NCBI RefSeq assembly: GCF_965638725.1
Contig: NC_134961.1
Location: 186,001-250,000 of the forward strand
Direction: 5' to 3'
DNA: 64,000 bases
From: Aptenodytes patagonicus
Taxonomy: Eukaryota > Chordata > Aves > Sphenisciformes > Spheniscidae
In this document: positions 24,201 through 36,400 of the stretch, piece after piece
Layout: the number at the start of each line of letters is the position of its first letter
Numbering within the stretch: the stretch's first letter is position 1
Position numbers and translations under genes: made by a program
The notes under the pieces: model-generated
What the model saw: only the letters and a program-made list of their open reading frames with translations
Databases searched by the model: none
What the model was told of the DNA's origin: nothing

Positions 24201-26833
24201 AAACTTTGCAGCTGCAGGTATCTGGACCTGTGAGCCAAAAAGACATGCAAATTACTGGTGGGATTTTTTTTTTTACCTCCTTTTAGTGAAAGCTCATTAA
24301 ATACATGAGGAAATACCTGCAAATGCAGTCTTATAATAAGGATTAAAGAAGCCTGTGTAGACTCAGTTGTGCCTTGACTACAGGGTGTATCTGCCGCTGA
24401 GCTGTATTTTACGCGGATTTTCAGTGTCTTCCTGATTCTGGCTTGCAGGGTCCCTGAACGCTTGCCTGAGACTAGCCCAGCAGCCCTGAACACTTCAGGC
24501 ACTTGTGAAGACTTAACTCAGCTCTTGATCTTCCTTTTCTGACTTCCATACTTTTTTTTGTGCATGTGTACACACATGTGCTTAACAACTTGTAGCTAGT
24601 TTGGTTACAACAGGATTAGTAAAAAGTGATTAAACCCACAACTGATTCTTGCGGCACAGAAGTAGAGTTTGTTTACTATACAAGCAAGAAAATCTAGGTA
24701 GAAATGAAGAGTTGCAGAATTTGCCTGTAACATGAAGAGATGGTGTCTTTTACTTCCCAAATACACAGGGCTTGGGTACTTGATATGCACTGTCTTCTGC
24801 AGTGTGCTTTTTCATAGGCAAGAAGGGATTTGTATATACAAGCAACATCCTTTATAGAAAGTGTAGATAGACTTTGAGGCATAGAGTTTTATGTTTCATA
24901 TCTTGGTATGAACAAGCAGGGAGACAAAAGGTAGATTGGGGTTTTTCTGGATTTCTGAGGTGGTATTGCAGTCCCCTCATTCTGCGTTTTTGCTTTTAAA
25001 GCATCACGTTTTTGTATGTGACCCATTTCTCATGACTATAAGGCAGTATCCTACTGCTATTTCTAATGAGAGTTGAAAGTGCTGAGATCCGTCTAGGATC
25101 AGCCCATAGCAATGAAATTACAAGTGCCCTAAGGCTGCCAGTATAACATTTACATAAGCGCACTTGCAGCTTTTAAGAATTACTTAATTGAAAGGCAATA
25201 GGTGCCAGGCAACTCGGATCCTGTTTCTGATGTCGCATTCCATAAGAGCACAAATTACCAAATGAGTTAATGCTCCACTCAAACTGGCCATGTTTTCAGC
25301 GTGTCTTTATGTATGGCTGATGAACTGGAAGTTCCAGTTAATACTGTCAGAGAAGTCTGGAGGTACTGTCTTCAGTGTGAAGCGTTCCCTTGACCGAGTC
25401 TTTTAGAGGGTCAGTCTGATACGGGGAAGTGTTCCTCCTCCATCCCTTCCTTCCTGCAACCCTTTTTCCTATTTGCACCCTTCCTCCTAGACAGGACTCT
25501 CATTTGCGAAGGCCACCAGGCAATTTTGTCTGAGGCGGGTTGGTGACTCCTGACAAAATTTTTAAGAATTCCCACCAGGTGAAAGCCACAGTTCAGAGCA
25601 GAATACCTGGCATGGAGCTGGCCGTTCTGTGGCAAGTCTCTGGCATCACTGAATTATTGCAATAAAGAATTAGATGTTTAGAAAAAAAAAAATCCCATCT
25701 CCCTGCCAGTCATGCCAATGTGATTTATTTATTTTTTTTTTTAGCTGCCTATTTTTATATGTTTGTGTCTGGATTCTTCTGAAGTGAAATGTAACACTGT
25801 TGGGGAATTGGCACTGGTCATCCAGAGTGTAGCAATGCTGAATTTGTTTCTGTGTAGTTCAAGGAAACTATTGCTGGCGGCTCTTTCTTTGCGAGAAACA
25901 TCAGAGCAAGATAAAGATTGTTTTTGATGGTGAAGGTTTTTGTAGTCATTTTTAAAAGCTGATGATCTGGTGAAAAATGAGTGGCAAACAGCTACTTAAT
26001 TATGTATATACTTCCCTTACAGGTTCAGCTGAATATAGGATTTTTCTCCATTTCTAATTAGGTATGATGTTGAACTTATGCTTTTTTGCCTTATTATCTA
26101 CATGTGGTTGAATTTCAGAACTGATAAGGCATCTTCTAAAACCTGGTGTCTTTGCATTCTCTTGTAAAAGTCCTTTTTTGAGGCTGACACTTTTCCAAAT
26201 TTAGTCCCAATGGGGGAATTTAAAAAGTTTGGTTTCAGCTTTTTGTGTATTCAGTATAGGAAGAGTGCATTCCCCACTTCATAGCCTTTTGTATAAAAAA
26301 GGCTGAAGAGCATCTCCAGCAATGCCCCAGCTGGGAGATGGTCTTTTGCTAGACCAAAAGAAAACTGCAGATTGTTCTTGAGTTTGAGCTAATGATGCAC
26401 TGCTGGTATCATGATCTCCAGCTCCAAAATCTCTTAGCCTATTTCAAAGTGCTTTATACAGTGAATAAATAAGTTTGTTCCTGTTCAACAGGTATAAGGA
26501 CTGCGGCACAGAAAAAGAAACTAACTTTTTGAAGCTTGCATAGTAAATTGGTGGCAAACCTAGAAGAACAATCTCAGGTTACGTAGTTGCCTGTATGAAT
26601 ACATACTGTTGACTGGAACAGACTGCTCTTCATCGTTCTGGTAGGTTGAATTCAAAGCTTATTTTGTGGAGGTTCTAACACAAACGTTTCTACAGCATGA
26701 TAAACAAGTTTGTCACTGTGACTGTAAACAGGGCATCTCCCAGCTCAAATGTTCTGTGTCCTGTGGAGTTTTAGATTCTAATTTGGTTACGTTACTGGTT
26801 AAAATGATTGATACATGACTTCTGTGGACTTTC

Positions 26834-26843
26834 TGAGTCAGCA
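26834..26843 (-). promoter_or_regulatory. NF-E2/Maf-type site in MPG intron 1
   Basis: The + strand reads TGAGTCAGCA, whose complement TGCTGACTCA is a full NF-E2 recognition sequence. A GATA motif (complement of CCTATCT) follows at 26865-26871. The pairing suggests a possible erythroid or stress-responsive element, but single sites of this length are expected by chance in a window this size. Confidence 0.3.
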
Positions 26844-27272
26844 CAATTTTTGAGGTGGTTGTTTCCTATCTTCTTCTGTCTGCTTAACAGTTTACGTTAG
26901 TTCTAGGTAAAAAGTATGTAGTACTGGTTCATCTTTGTTTTCAATTTCTGAATTTCCTAACCTAACAGTTAGCAAACTTATTTTTAGTGCTGAGTGGAGC
27001 AGAGTTGCTTTTTATCTGTAATCCTTAAAAGATGAATACTCAAACTCCAGTTTTCTACTTGCTTATCAGTAGAGCCCAGTATTTGCCTAGCCTGATGTAG
27101 ACACAGCTAAATCTGTCACCTGCTTCTGTAGTTTGCCTAGGTTGTCCAATGAGTTGCAGCTTTCAGATGCATTGTTGTGGAGAGATGTGTAAAAATTAAG
27201 AGTTTGTGGAAATGAGTTACTTTTAAATAAGCTTTATATTCCTAATTATGTTTATATCAATTTTCTAGAACT

Positions 27273-27494
27273 ATGCCAAGAAAAAGAAAGCTGTTGGCTC
27301 AATTAAGTGCTCTCCAAAGCAACTCCAGCTTCCCTCCTTTTGATGCCTTGGAGAACCTGAACGCTATGCCTGACGGGAATTCTTCTCCAAAAAGCAGCAA
27401 ATACTTTGCAATAGAGAAAAAAAATTCTTCCCAGCTAGAAGCAGATTTTTTCAACCAGCCCTGTATTAGTCTGGCCAAGTCCTTTCTGGGACAG
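27273..27494 (+). CDS. MPG: MPG coding exon 1 (residues 1-74)
   Basis: The exon begins at 27269 after TTTTCTAG, and the ATG is at 27273. It ends with CTG GGA CAG before GTAAGA, in phase 0. It encodes the variable N-terminal tail and the first strand of the glycosylase domain; the closing segment (ISLAKSFLGQ) corresponds to the human segment ending in FLGQ. The N-tail is poorly conserved, rich in Ser, Asn and Lys, and probably disordered. Confidence 0.93.
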
Positions 27495-30400
27495 GTAAGA
27501 CATGAACGCTGAGATTACTGTACTGGAGCGTGTGCTAGCTAATAACTTAGCGTAAAAGGATGAAATCCTTTTTTTGCCATTTGACTCCAGGGCTTTGCTA
27601 TTTTAGGAATACAGCTCTCATTCCTTCTCTTGTTAAGTTCAGTGGAATTTAAAGACTAGTAGCCAAATCTATTTTGGATGAAGTCAGAGGAGTAATTTTT
27701 CAGTGGAGTTTAAAGACTAGTAGCCAAATCTGTTCTGGATGAAGTCAGAGGAGTAATTTTTCAGGTTTAGTTTACTGTCCCATTTCAGAATTAGTTTTTG
27801 TGGAGTTTTTCTCCCTTTTTTCTGGTTCACTGAAATGTACTTTGCTGTTTGTGGTTTGAAGGTTTTTTCAGGCTCATTATTTTCCTTTCAGGTATTCCTT
27901 TATTTGGTTTTGGCTCTTGCTTAGCCCAGTGGAAAGTAATGCTCTGCAGTCAGCAACATCTCCTTCTCTGCCTCCATTTTACTACCTTGTGATGCTAATA
28001 GCATGGCAGGCCCTTGGCCTTCCTTGACCAGTATCCACTGTCATAGTGTGCTTGAGTATTTCATTCTTATCTGCAAGTTCAGCAGACTGCTTGGTACATT
28101 CTTTCATGCTGCCCTGTATGCTTTGGAAGTTTTATCTCATACTACCTGCTTTTATTTTTGCTGTTCTGAGTAACTCAATATTGTCAGTACACATGGTGGG
28201 CTCTCTAACGATCACCTTTCTGAAGTTATTAACACAAATATGCAAGGCAGCACAGGCCCTACTGTGGAGACATTTAGGACTCCACAGTCCCACAGTTAAA
28301 CTCTCTTCACTCTGAAAAATGCTATTCCTAGCTTTTGTTTCTGAGTTTTCAAGCCATTACTTCTTCATGAAAGGACCTTCTCCCTTATCCCATTGCAGAA
28401 ACTTTGAGGAATCTTTGGATCTTGTTGAAAGCCTTTGGAAATCAGAGTGGGGGAGATTAAACGTGTCTCTTCTGCTTAGAGAGTCCTTCAAAAAACTCTC
28501 CTGCTGTCTCCATGGGAGGGAGTTCCTCCAGTGTTTTCCCTATAAAAGGTTCCAGTCTGAGACCTCCTAAACGCAATTGCAAAATGTGTTTTTAGTTTCA
28601 CTGCTATGGTCTTATCTTCTCCGAGTCTTTTTTATACCTTTATTGTCTGTAGGGTGAACAGACTCTCTGGGTTCTCATTGGTTTAGATAACTTCAGGAAT
28701 TTGTTCCACAAACTGTTGGCTTTGGCCTGTCTTGCTGTGTCTAGCTTTTTTTTTTTTATTTTCTAAGGATATTGTCTTGCTTGTAATTGACGCCTTTGCT
28801 CTGCTTCTTAACCCTGCTGGGTTTTTCTTGGTCTATCTTAACCTCTCTCTGATATGTCATGTGTGTTTGCTATCTTTAGAGACATCCTGCTAGAGGCTTG
28901 CCTTTCCAGCTTTAACCTTTGGCTGCCTCTTTTGAGTTCTTCCTAACAAGCTTCCTCACTTTATGTAGTTTCCCCTTTTTGCTGGTAAGCAGAACTCTGA
29001 CAGATTATTTTTGGACCTTAATGCTTGTGGAAGGCCACTGAACTTTATACTTCACGGTCACGATACAAAGTTGTTCTTCGGGGATAAGTCTTTGGAAAAG
29101 ACTTTGCATTTTTCTCTGGATCAGTTTGAGAGTTTAGTCTTTTCTTTTGAGATCCCCGGTTACTTACTCTGCAAAGTATTTGATGGTGTCTAAAAAAAAC
29201 ATAGCCTGTGTCCTGTCCTACTGTGATATTTACTTGGCCTATATGAGGATACCTGAAGCCTCCCAGTACTGATGCATTTTTTTGTCTTAATGACTCCAAC
29301 ATCCTTATGCATTCAGTTACCCCAGGCAGATGATATTTTAGTCCTTATTCCATACTTTTCCTATTTAGGCGTAGAATTACAAGCCAAGCGATTTCTATGT
29401 TAATTTTAGATTTTCTTTAAAGTGTAACTCCCATGACCCAGTCTATTCTCTCATTTTCTTAGAATTATAACTATAATGGTAATTTAGTGTTTCATTCATT
29501 ATCTTCATTCTACCAAATTTTGGAGGTGCCTGGTATATTAATATTGCTTACCTTAAACACGATACTTGAGTTCTTAGAAGCAAAAAAATACCGCAAAACA
29601 TACACACAATAAATGGCCTCTCAAAATGAACTGTCATAACACCAATATTACGTCCTCAGTGAGAAATAAAAACCTCTATAAAATAGTTTACTGTGAGGTA
29701 TTGTGAATGATCACCATTTTTAAACTGTTTAACTGTGAATATTTGCTGTGTCTGAAGAGTCAGGGAAATGCCTGCATGCTTTTAAAATCATAACCTAACC
29801 ATTGCATTTCATCATATTGAAAGAGAAATGTGGCCACGTGCGTGTGCTTTTGGGGTGTTCACAGGCAGTTGCTAAACACCAGTGCTTTTCTGAAGGCACT
29901 GCATTTTTCATAAAAATAATAAGCTGATTGTTCTCAACAATTTCAGAAGTGCCATAGCGAAACCTTGATATACCGGAGTTGCAACATTTGAAACCGACTT
30001 CTGGAGCATCCGTACTGGGTCAGGTCAATAACTGCATTAGCAATCCAGCACAGACATCTGTTAGGAATTAAGCTTTGTTTCTTGAAGGTCATTTTTGAAT
30101 GGCTGGTTTTCAAATGTGGAAGCACTGAATATAGTATAATTAAACCAATAGCTGTTGCCTAAATGAGACTATACTGCAGTATTTCTTAAACATACATTAA
30201 GTAAAACAAAAAGTTTAGAAATCAGGTCAAACCACAAAAAACTTTGTATGAAATTTAGTGATTGTTTTATTTTTAAAGATAATCTTTTCACTGTCATGGT
30301 TTTTTTTTTTCCCCTGCATCTGCTTGTTTTCTATAAGGAGGTACCAGCAGCAGGGAACACACTGTAATAACAAAGCTCTGTTGTTGTCTGCCTGAAGCCA

Positions 30401-33400
30401 ATTCCCAGCTCTCCTGCATTGCCCCTCTCTGCGGTGCAGAAAATACAGAAATAGCATTGATACTCACTCTGGTCATGATTATCTCTATGGTTAGGGACTA
30501 GGACTTGTTTGAAACATCTCTGTGGAGAGAGACTATCTAATCATAGTAGTTATTTAATCGTGCCACTGTCGTATTTCTTCTGATCTAAAGAATATCTAAA
30601 GCATTCATGATGCTTCAAAGTTGATACGGGTGGTGCTTTTTGCCTTAAACCTGGTGGATTGGGGTGGAGAATACAGAAAATAACCACGAAAGCAACTCTG
30701 TGGGCTTTATTGTATATAGGATCATATATTGGTTCTTTATGATACTGCCACATCTAGACACTCCAGGCATTTTGTGGGGTGAACGACAGATAGGAACTTC
30801 TTGTACTGGGCTGTGGCCTGGACAGTAGAAGCTGAAAAAGTTCACGTTAGCCTACCGGCTGGACTGCTAGCTGGAGAGGAGAGTATGTAGTACCATCAGG
30901 TCCTTTTTTCTGACGACTTTGTTTCCGCAGCTCTTGCGCTCTGGTTATTTTGTAGAGGGTTGCTAACTGATGCACTCCGACCTCTCTTTCAGATTTTAGT
31001 TCGCAAACTTCCTGATGGCAGAGAACTCTGGGGGAGGATTGTTGAAACAGAAGCTTATCTGGGTGGGGAAGATGAAGCTTCCCACTCGAAAGGTGGGAAG
31101 CAAACTCAACGAAACGCGGCAATGTTCATGAAACCAGGAACTCTGTACGTGTATCAGATCTACGGGATTTATTTCTGCGTGAATGTTTCCAGCCAAGGTA
31201 AGCTGAGGCTGAAATAGTTTTAATGCCTATAGCATGGGGCTGATATTTCAAGCTACGCTTGCCATGTTGCGGTCACTTGTGAGCTCCCTATAGGCTCTGT
31301 GAAGTCAATGACTTGCTGTCACAGTCTTTCCTTGGGACCTGGGTTTTGCCATTGTGAGCAGTATGTAACCGTGGGCCGACAGCTTATTAACTTTCAACGT
31401 TACAAGCAAGGCCCATCTCCAGCTGCACAGTGACCAGCCCGGTGGGGTTTTGGTCCCAGCCGTGAGCCATACGAGCTGTTCGGGCGCAGAAATAAGGACT
31501 AAGGGCTGGAGGAGAATCTTGACAGGATGGAGCTTTCAGTTTTGATGACCTGGGCTGCTGCCTTATTCATGTGATTCAGTGAACTTTGTTCCTCGAAAGT
31601 GGTGACGTAGAAGTAAACTTGCAGTCTAATGACAGCCTAAATCTTGGTATCTGTTGTCATGACAAGAAACTCTTCTGTCTCCTACCTTTATCTTCAGAAG
31701 CTGTAAATGTTGGGGAAAACAAAAAGGTCTGAGATGTCCTAAGCTTAAGCAAGGAGTCAGTGTAGGAGCATTTTAGCCACTTCACTGTATCTTAAAACAA
31801 ACAAACCCCCCCCCCCAAATCAAAATACCCAGACTGTTACAGAATCTTCAATCTTCTTTTATTATTCTCAAGATAATATAATCAACCTCTAATCAAATTA
31901 TTCTGGAATTTACCGAGACTCTCCTTCCACAGCTCCTCTTAATATGCAAGTGTTACTTCTAAAGCTTGTTTTTTTTAATTCCCTGTAAGAATGACACTGT
32001 CTGCCTTGCAATAAAGCTATTGGTTAATTAGACACCTTGAAATGGCAGCAGGTATTTCTTAGATAAATACTAATTTTGTTAGAAAAAAATCTCGAAAATA
32101 AATAATTTCTTTTCTTTTTCGCCATTTCAAAGATACAGCTTAAAAAAAAAAAGCCACCACTTGTGTATTGGTAAGTGGAAAGCAAATGTTGTAACAGTGA
32201 CCATTAATCCTCAGGTTTTGGCCTTTGGACAGGCGCCAAGCAGAAAAACAGTGCCAGGTTATACTGTGGGGGAAGAGCCCGTCTTTCTAATGGAGGTCTG
32301 GAGTCTGGTGGATGAACACATGTGAATTTCATTATGTTGTCTCTGCCAAATCTGCTCAGATAATGAAAGCAGAATGGTTCTTTATTCAGGATGGGATTCT
32401 TAGTGTTTGAAATATTAGGAATAATAATTTTTATTAAAAAAAGATGCTTAGCCTGTGAATTCTAGAAAGATTTCTTTGACATTTATAATTTGGGAAATTT
32501 TCCCTTTTATACCTGTGTTTAGTTTTGTAGAAAATCAGTTAAAGAATTCACTGTTGTGATGGATTTAGTTGGATTTTTTGTTCGTGTTCTCCATTAGCCT
32601 GTCACACATGCAGCTATGCTGACACCAAGCACAGCTGTCGCTACCTGCTTTGTCAGGAACGCACTGAAGTAAATAGCATGGCTGTGCATGTTGTGTATCG
32701 CAGATGCATCTGCGTAAGTACGATTTACTCCTGCAGTATATTTGCCCATGTGCAGATGTGTTGAAAGAAAGAATTTGAGGATGAATCATACCAGAGATGG
32801 AGAAGAAGCCTGTCCTGTCGTTTAGTCTGAGGGAAGGATTGAGGAGGTCATCTTTCGTGGTGGCACTTGTGCACCTGGGTAGAAGGCAAAAGCATTTCAT
32901 TTTCTGGATAGGGGACTGATCTTGGAAACTTTGTTTTGAATCTGGCTGTGGCTGTGCATAAAACACAAGGAAACACTGGCAAAAAAAAAAAAAAAAAAGT
33001 CTGTTGTGGCATAGCTTGGTCCCTCTTAGTAGCACAGACCACACTCTGCTTAGAGCATGAAATTCGGATGTAATCAGTTCCATCATCTTTGTGCAGGGAA
33101 TTTGACGCAAAATATCCAAGTGCTTCAGGGTCTGCCTGGGAATGCTGTGAAAACCTGAGTGGCTGACCAGGAGACTATAAAAGGAATATGAACATATTTC
33201 TGAAGGTGTCGCTTGGAAAGACTGAACACAAATTCCTGAGAGAACACTAAATGCTTTGCTTTTTCGAGGGGCACATCTCCAGTGATGTCCCAGAGCTGCA
33301 TCACTCTTTTCTTGGATTTTGGCAGTGCAGAGCTGCAGAGCACCAGGAGTTAAACAGTGGAGAGCATGGGGTGATTGCATCTATTCCCATATATCATCTT

Positions 33401-36400
33401 CTGCCTCCTGTGATCTCCCGGGATCTTTCATATACCCTCCTCAGCTGTCTTCCAAGCTGAAGGTTTCTAGTCTACTTAGTTATTCCTTCCTTAGGCTCTT
33501 GCTCCAAAGCTAGTCCATAACTTTGATCATCCTGGTTGCCTGTCCCTGAATCTGTTCCAGTTTTGTTGTATCTTTCTGTAAGTAGAGGGGAGGAGCAGAA
33601 CAAGTCTAGACATGCACACAAATTTCAGGACAGCAGAGCAACTTGCTTTATATGAGTAGTTGGGGTTTGCATCTGGGAATACTGTATGGCATTGCTGCAG
33701 CAAACTGGAGCAGTGGAGAAGGGGAAAGGTCTTTGGGGGTTCCCTGGTGTCTTCAAACACACACAAATCGACCCCGTCTTAAGCCATTTCAATTTTGACC
33801 TGGACACATGTTAGCAAAGTTCATACTGAATGACATGAGAATTAGGGGAAAACCCGAGGTTGATTTCAGGAGAAATCAGTTCCAGAGATTTTCCAAATGA
33901 CTCTTGAAAGATGTTTCTGTTTGGCCATTGGGTGGTTTGCATCAAAATACTCATGCAGTCATACACTGATTTTTAACAAAACATTTGTTTCTGGAGACTG
34001 TTGGAACAAGCACATAGATTTAACTGAGAGCTAGCGTGGGTTTAGGTGCTCTATTAAAGTTAGCACAAACTAATAATCACAAATGAATTCTTAGCTGGCT
34101 TAGATTAAACTATCTAGTTTTGTAGTGTAGGCAAGTCCTTGTGCTGCTTAAATTACAAGATCCTTGTGGGAGGAAGGCAAGCAGTTCAGAAAACCAGTAT
34201 ATTCTCTTAAGTACTGGCAGTGACTGCTGTCCTGCTGCTTCTCAGACTCTTGAACTGAGTGACCATAGAGCTGATTTGGAGCCGCTAGCTTAATGAGAGC
34301 AGCCGTCCTTTTACTGGAGAGGGATCAGAGTGCTGCACTGTCCCTGTGTGGCCCGTTTTTTGGCACAGGCACTGCACAGGGCTGTCCCAGGCACACATGC
34401 TCTTGGGACCAGGCAAGCAGCATGAATTGGACTGTTGCAGCAGACTTTGTTTTAAAAAGTAGTTTAACACTGACTTGAATCATGCTGGGGCCTTCTTGGT
34501 CCTTAATCAGCTCAGGATCTGAGGCCTATACAAGATGTGCAAAGCTTTATGTGCTGCTCCTACTTGCTCCCTTCTGCTTAGCTTGTCAAGAATGGGGTAT
34601 TTGGCTCATGAGACTCTGGCTCTTTAGAGCTCTCTCGACACATAACCTTGTAGCATCGTCTATTTTGATACCAGATAGAATAAACCTTCTTCTCTGTTTT
34701 CTGTATTTGGCTTATGCTAAACTTCAGGCTCAGCGCTATCACTCGGGGATAGAGAAAGGTGTGTCACCAGCAGAGGTGCTTGGTAGAGCAGCTACAAAAG
34801 CCTTGAGAGCCACCAGCACTGTAGTGTCCTCAGCAGTACGTCCCCAGCCCAGCCTGATGCCGCAACAGATGTCGGAAGCACTTCAGCTGTAGCCTGTTGT
34901 TTTGCCACTTTGCTGGGGCAAGAAGTTGTGACTGTTAGTGTGTTCAGTTGAGTTCACTTGACCGTATCTTTGTGTTCATAAAACCATAATAAGTTGAAGG
35001 GTGGGCTCAAATATTTTTTTGTCACTGAGGAAGGGGAAATCTTTGTGCTCATCACTGAGATAAAGCTGCATCGTGTGGGATTTTACTGTGAGAGGTCTTC
35101 CCATCACTGGGTCAAACAGTGCTACTGCCTGAAGCCGTGGCGGGCATCACTACATTGGTTTTTTGGAGAAATCATAGATGAGAGAGGAAGAAGAGTTTAT
35201 AGAAAAAATATAACCAATGTCTTTCAGTGGGCATGAATCCTGAGCAGCAAAATAATCTTAGTACAAAGAGCTTTCCCTAAGGTTAAGAGGGATGTTGGGC
35301 TTCCCTCACTTCAGGAAGAGGCTAAATGCCAATCAAGCTTCTCTTTGACTTTGCTGTGATTTGTTTCTCTGGAATTTGCCAAGCTGTGTGTATTGCTGCC
35401 AGATCTGAAAGAATAGCTTGTAAAATCGACACCCCAGTGATGCTCTACCCAGGCCCGGGTCACACTGCGTGAACTTCCCTCTAACTTTTGGATCCTAGAC
35501 TAGGACTTTGAAGGAAGTGTTTTGGGAGCAGTGAGTCAGACGGGTGGAGAGAGAAAGTTTTCTTCTCTCCAGCGGCTAAGAGCGGTTTCCAAGAATGAGA
35601 GCTGGAGCCATTCCAGGGAAGGAGCAGCAAGCTGCGCAGTGGGGGTGTGGGACTTCCCTATCACTTTCTGATTTCTAGCTGCTCAGGGAAAGAATTGGTC
35701 CCTGCGTCGTCGTTAGATCGCAGCTTTTAGCTTCGAATGCCACTCGTTACATGGAGTGACTCTTAGGCATGGGAGGAGGCATCTCTGGACTAGCACTGCT
35801 GCTGGTGGCATGTCAGCGGCCGCATCCGTGTCAGGCAGATGCTGAAGCCACATAACCCCTGAGAGCAAACTGCTGCAGACTGCGAAGAGGGAGGAAGGCA
35901 GGCTGAAGCACTCTGGCAGGCAGGAGATGAGCCAGAAGGATTCAGCTACTCTTTGGTAGTTAAAATAAAACTTCTGATGTGCAAGTATGCTCAGGAGGAC
36001 CCGAACATCAGCCCAGGGGTGTGGGGACAGGTGGGGGCAGAGAAGGCAGTAGCTCGTCATGGCATCCCTGCACTCTTATCCTGCCTGCTCTCTCCACCTC
36101 TTCCCAAAGCTCTTGTGGTGTTGCTCTCACATTCAGGGGCTGCTGGCTCGGAGCAGAGAGCGTGGTCTGTGTTGCACACGGCTAGAAAGAGTGTGAAAAC
36201 TTTCTTGTAGAAGTGCAGAAAGAGCAGCCAGAGACAGAAATGCCAGGTACCCCCTGCCGCGGCTCTGCCGATGCTCTGGGAGCACCTGCAGTTGTCTCTC
36301 TTCACGTGAACTCCCAAGGACTTGGTTCAATTAAAGCGTAACCACGGTTTCCACTTGCATTTGTCCTGGATGAAGGCAAGTACTAGTGTAATTAGGGATT

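Larger units (their letters stand above)
19880..27268 (+). other. MPG: MPG intron 1
   Basis: The intron is bounded by the donor GTGAGT at 19880 and the acceptor TTTTCTAG ending at 27268. Apart from the GC-rich start it is unique AT-richer sequence. Items noted: an (AAAT)n tract at 21206-21224, a G run at about 22549-22558, and an NF-E2-type site at 26834-26843 with a GATA site about 20 bases away at 26865-26871. No additional exon was recognised. Confidence 0.75.
27495..30992 (+). other. MPG: MPG intron 2
   Basis: The intron runs from GTAAGA at 27495 to the acceptor CTCTCTTTCAG ending at 30992. It contains a 61-bp tandem duplication (27640-27761) and an old CR1 fragment (about 28050-28480). 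From 28590 to 29330 there is T-rich sequence that may be more of an old LINE but is not assignable. No other exon was recognised. Confidence 0.8.

Noticed and set aside
32565..33380. Longest open frame in the window, 271 codons on the - strand in MPG intron 3
   Set aside because: It has no recognisable domain or family, it runs through a poly-A tract giving a poly-Phe run, it lies antisense within an intron, and it shows no splice or promoter context. A chance frame of this length is plausible in 64 kb.
34482..34892. 136-codon open frame on + in MPG intron 3
   Set aside because: Hydrophobic start followed by random composition; no family and no splice context.
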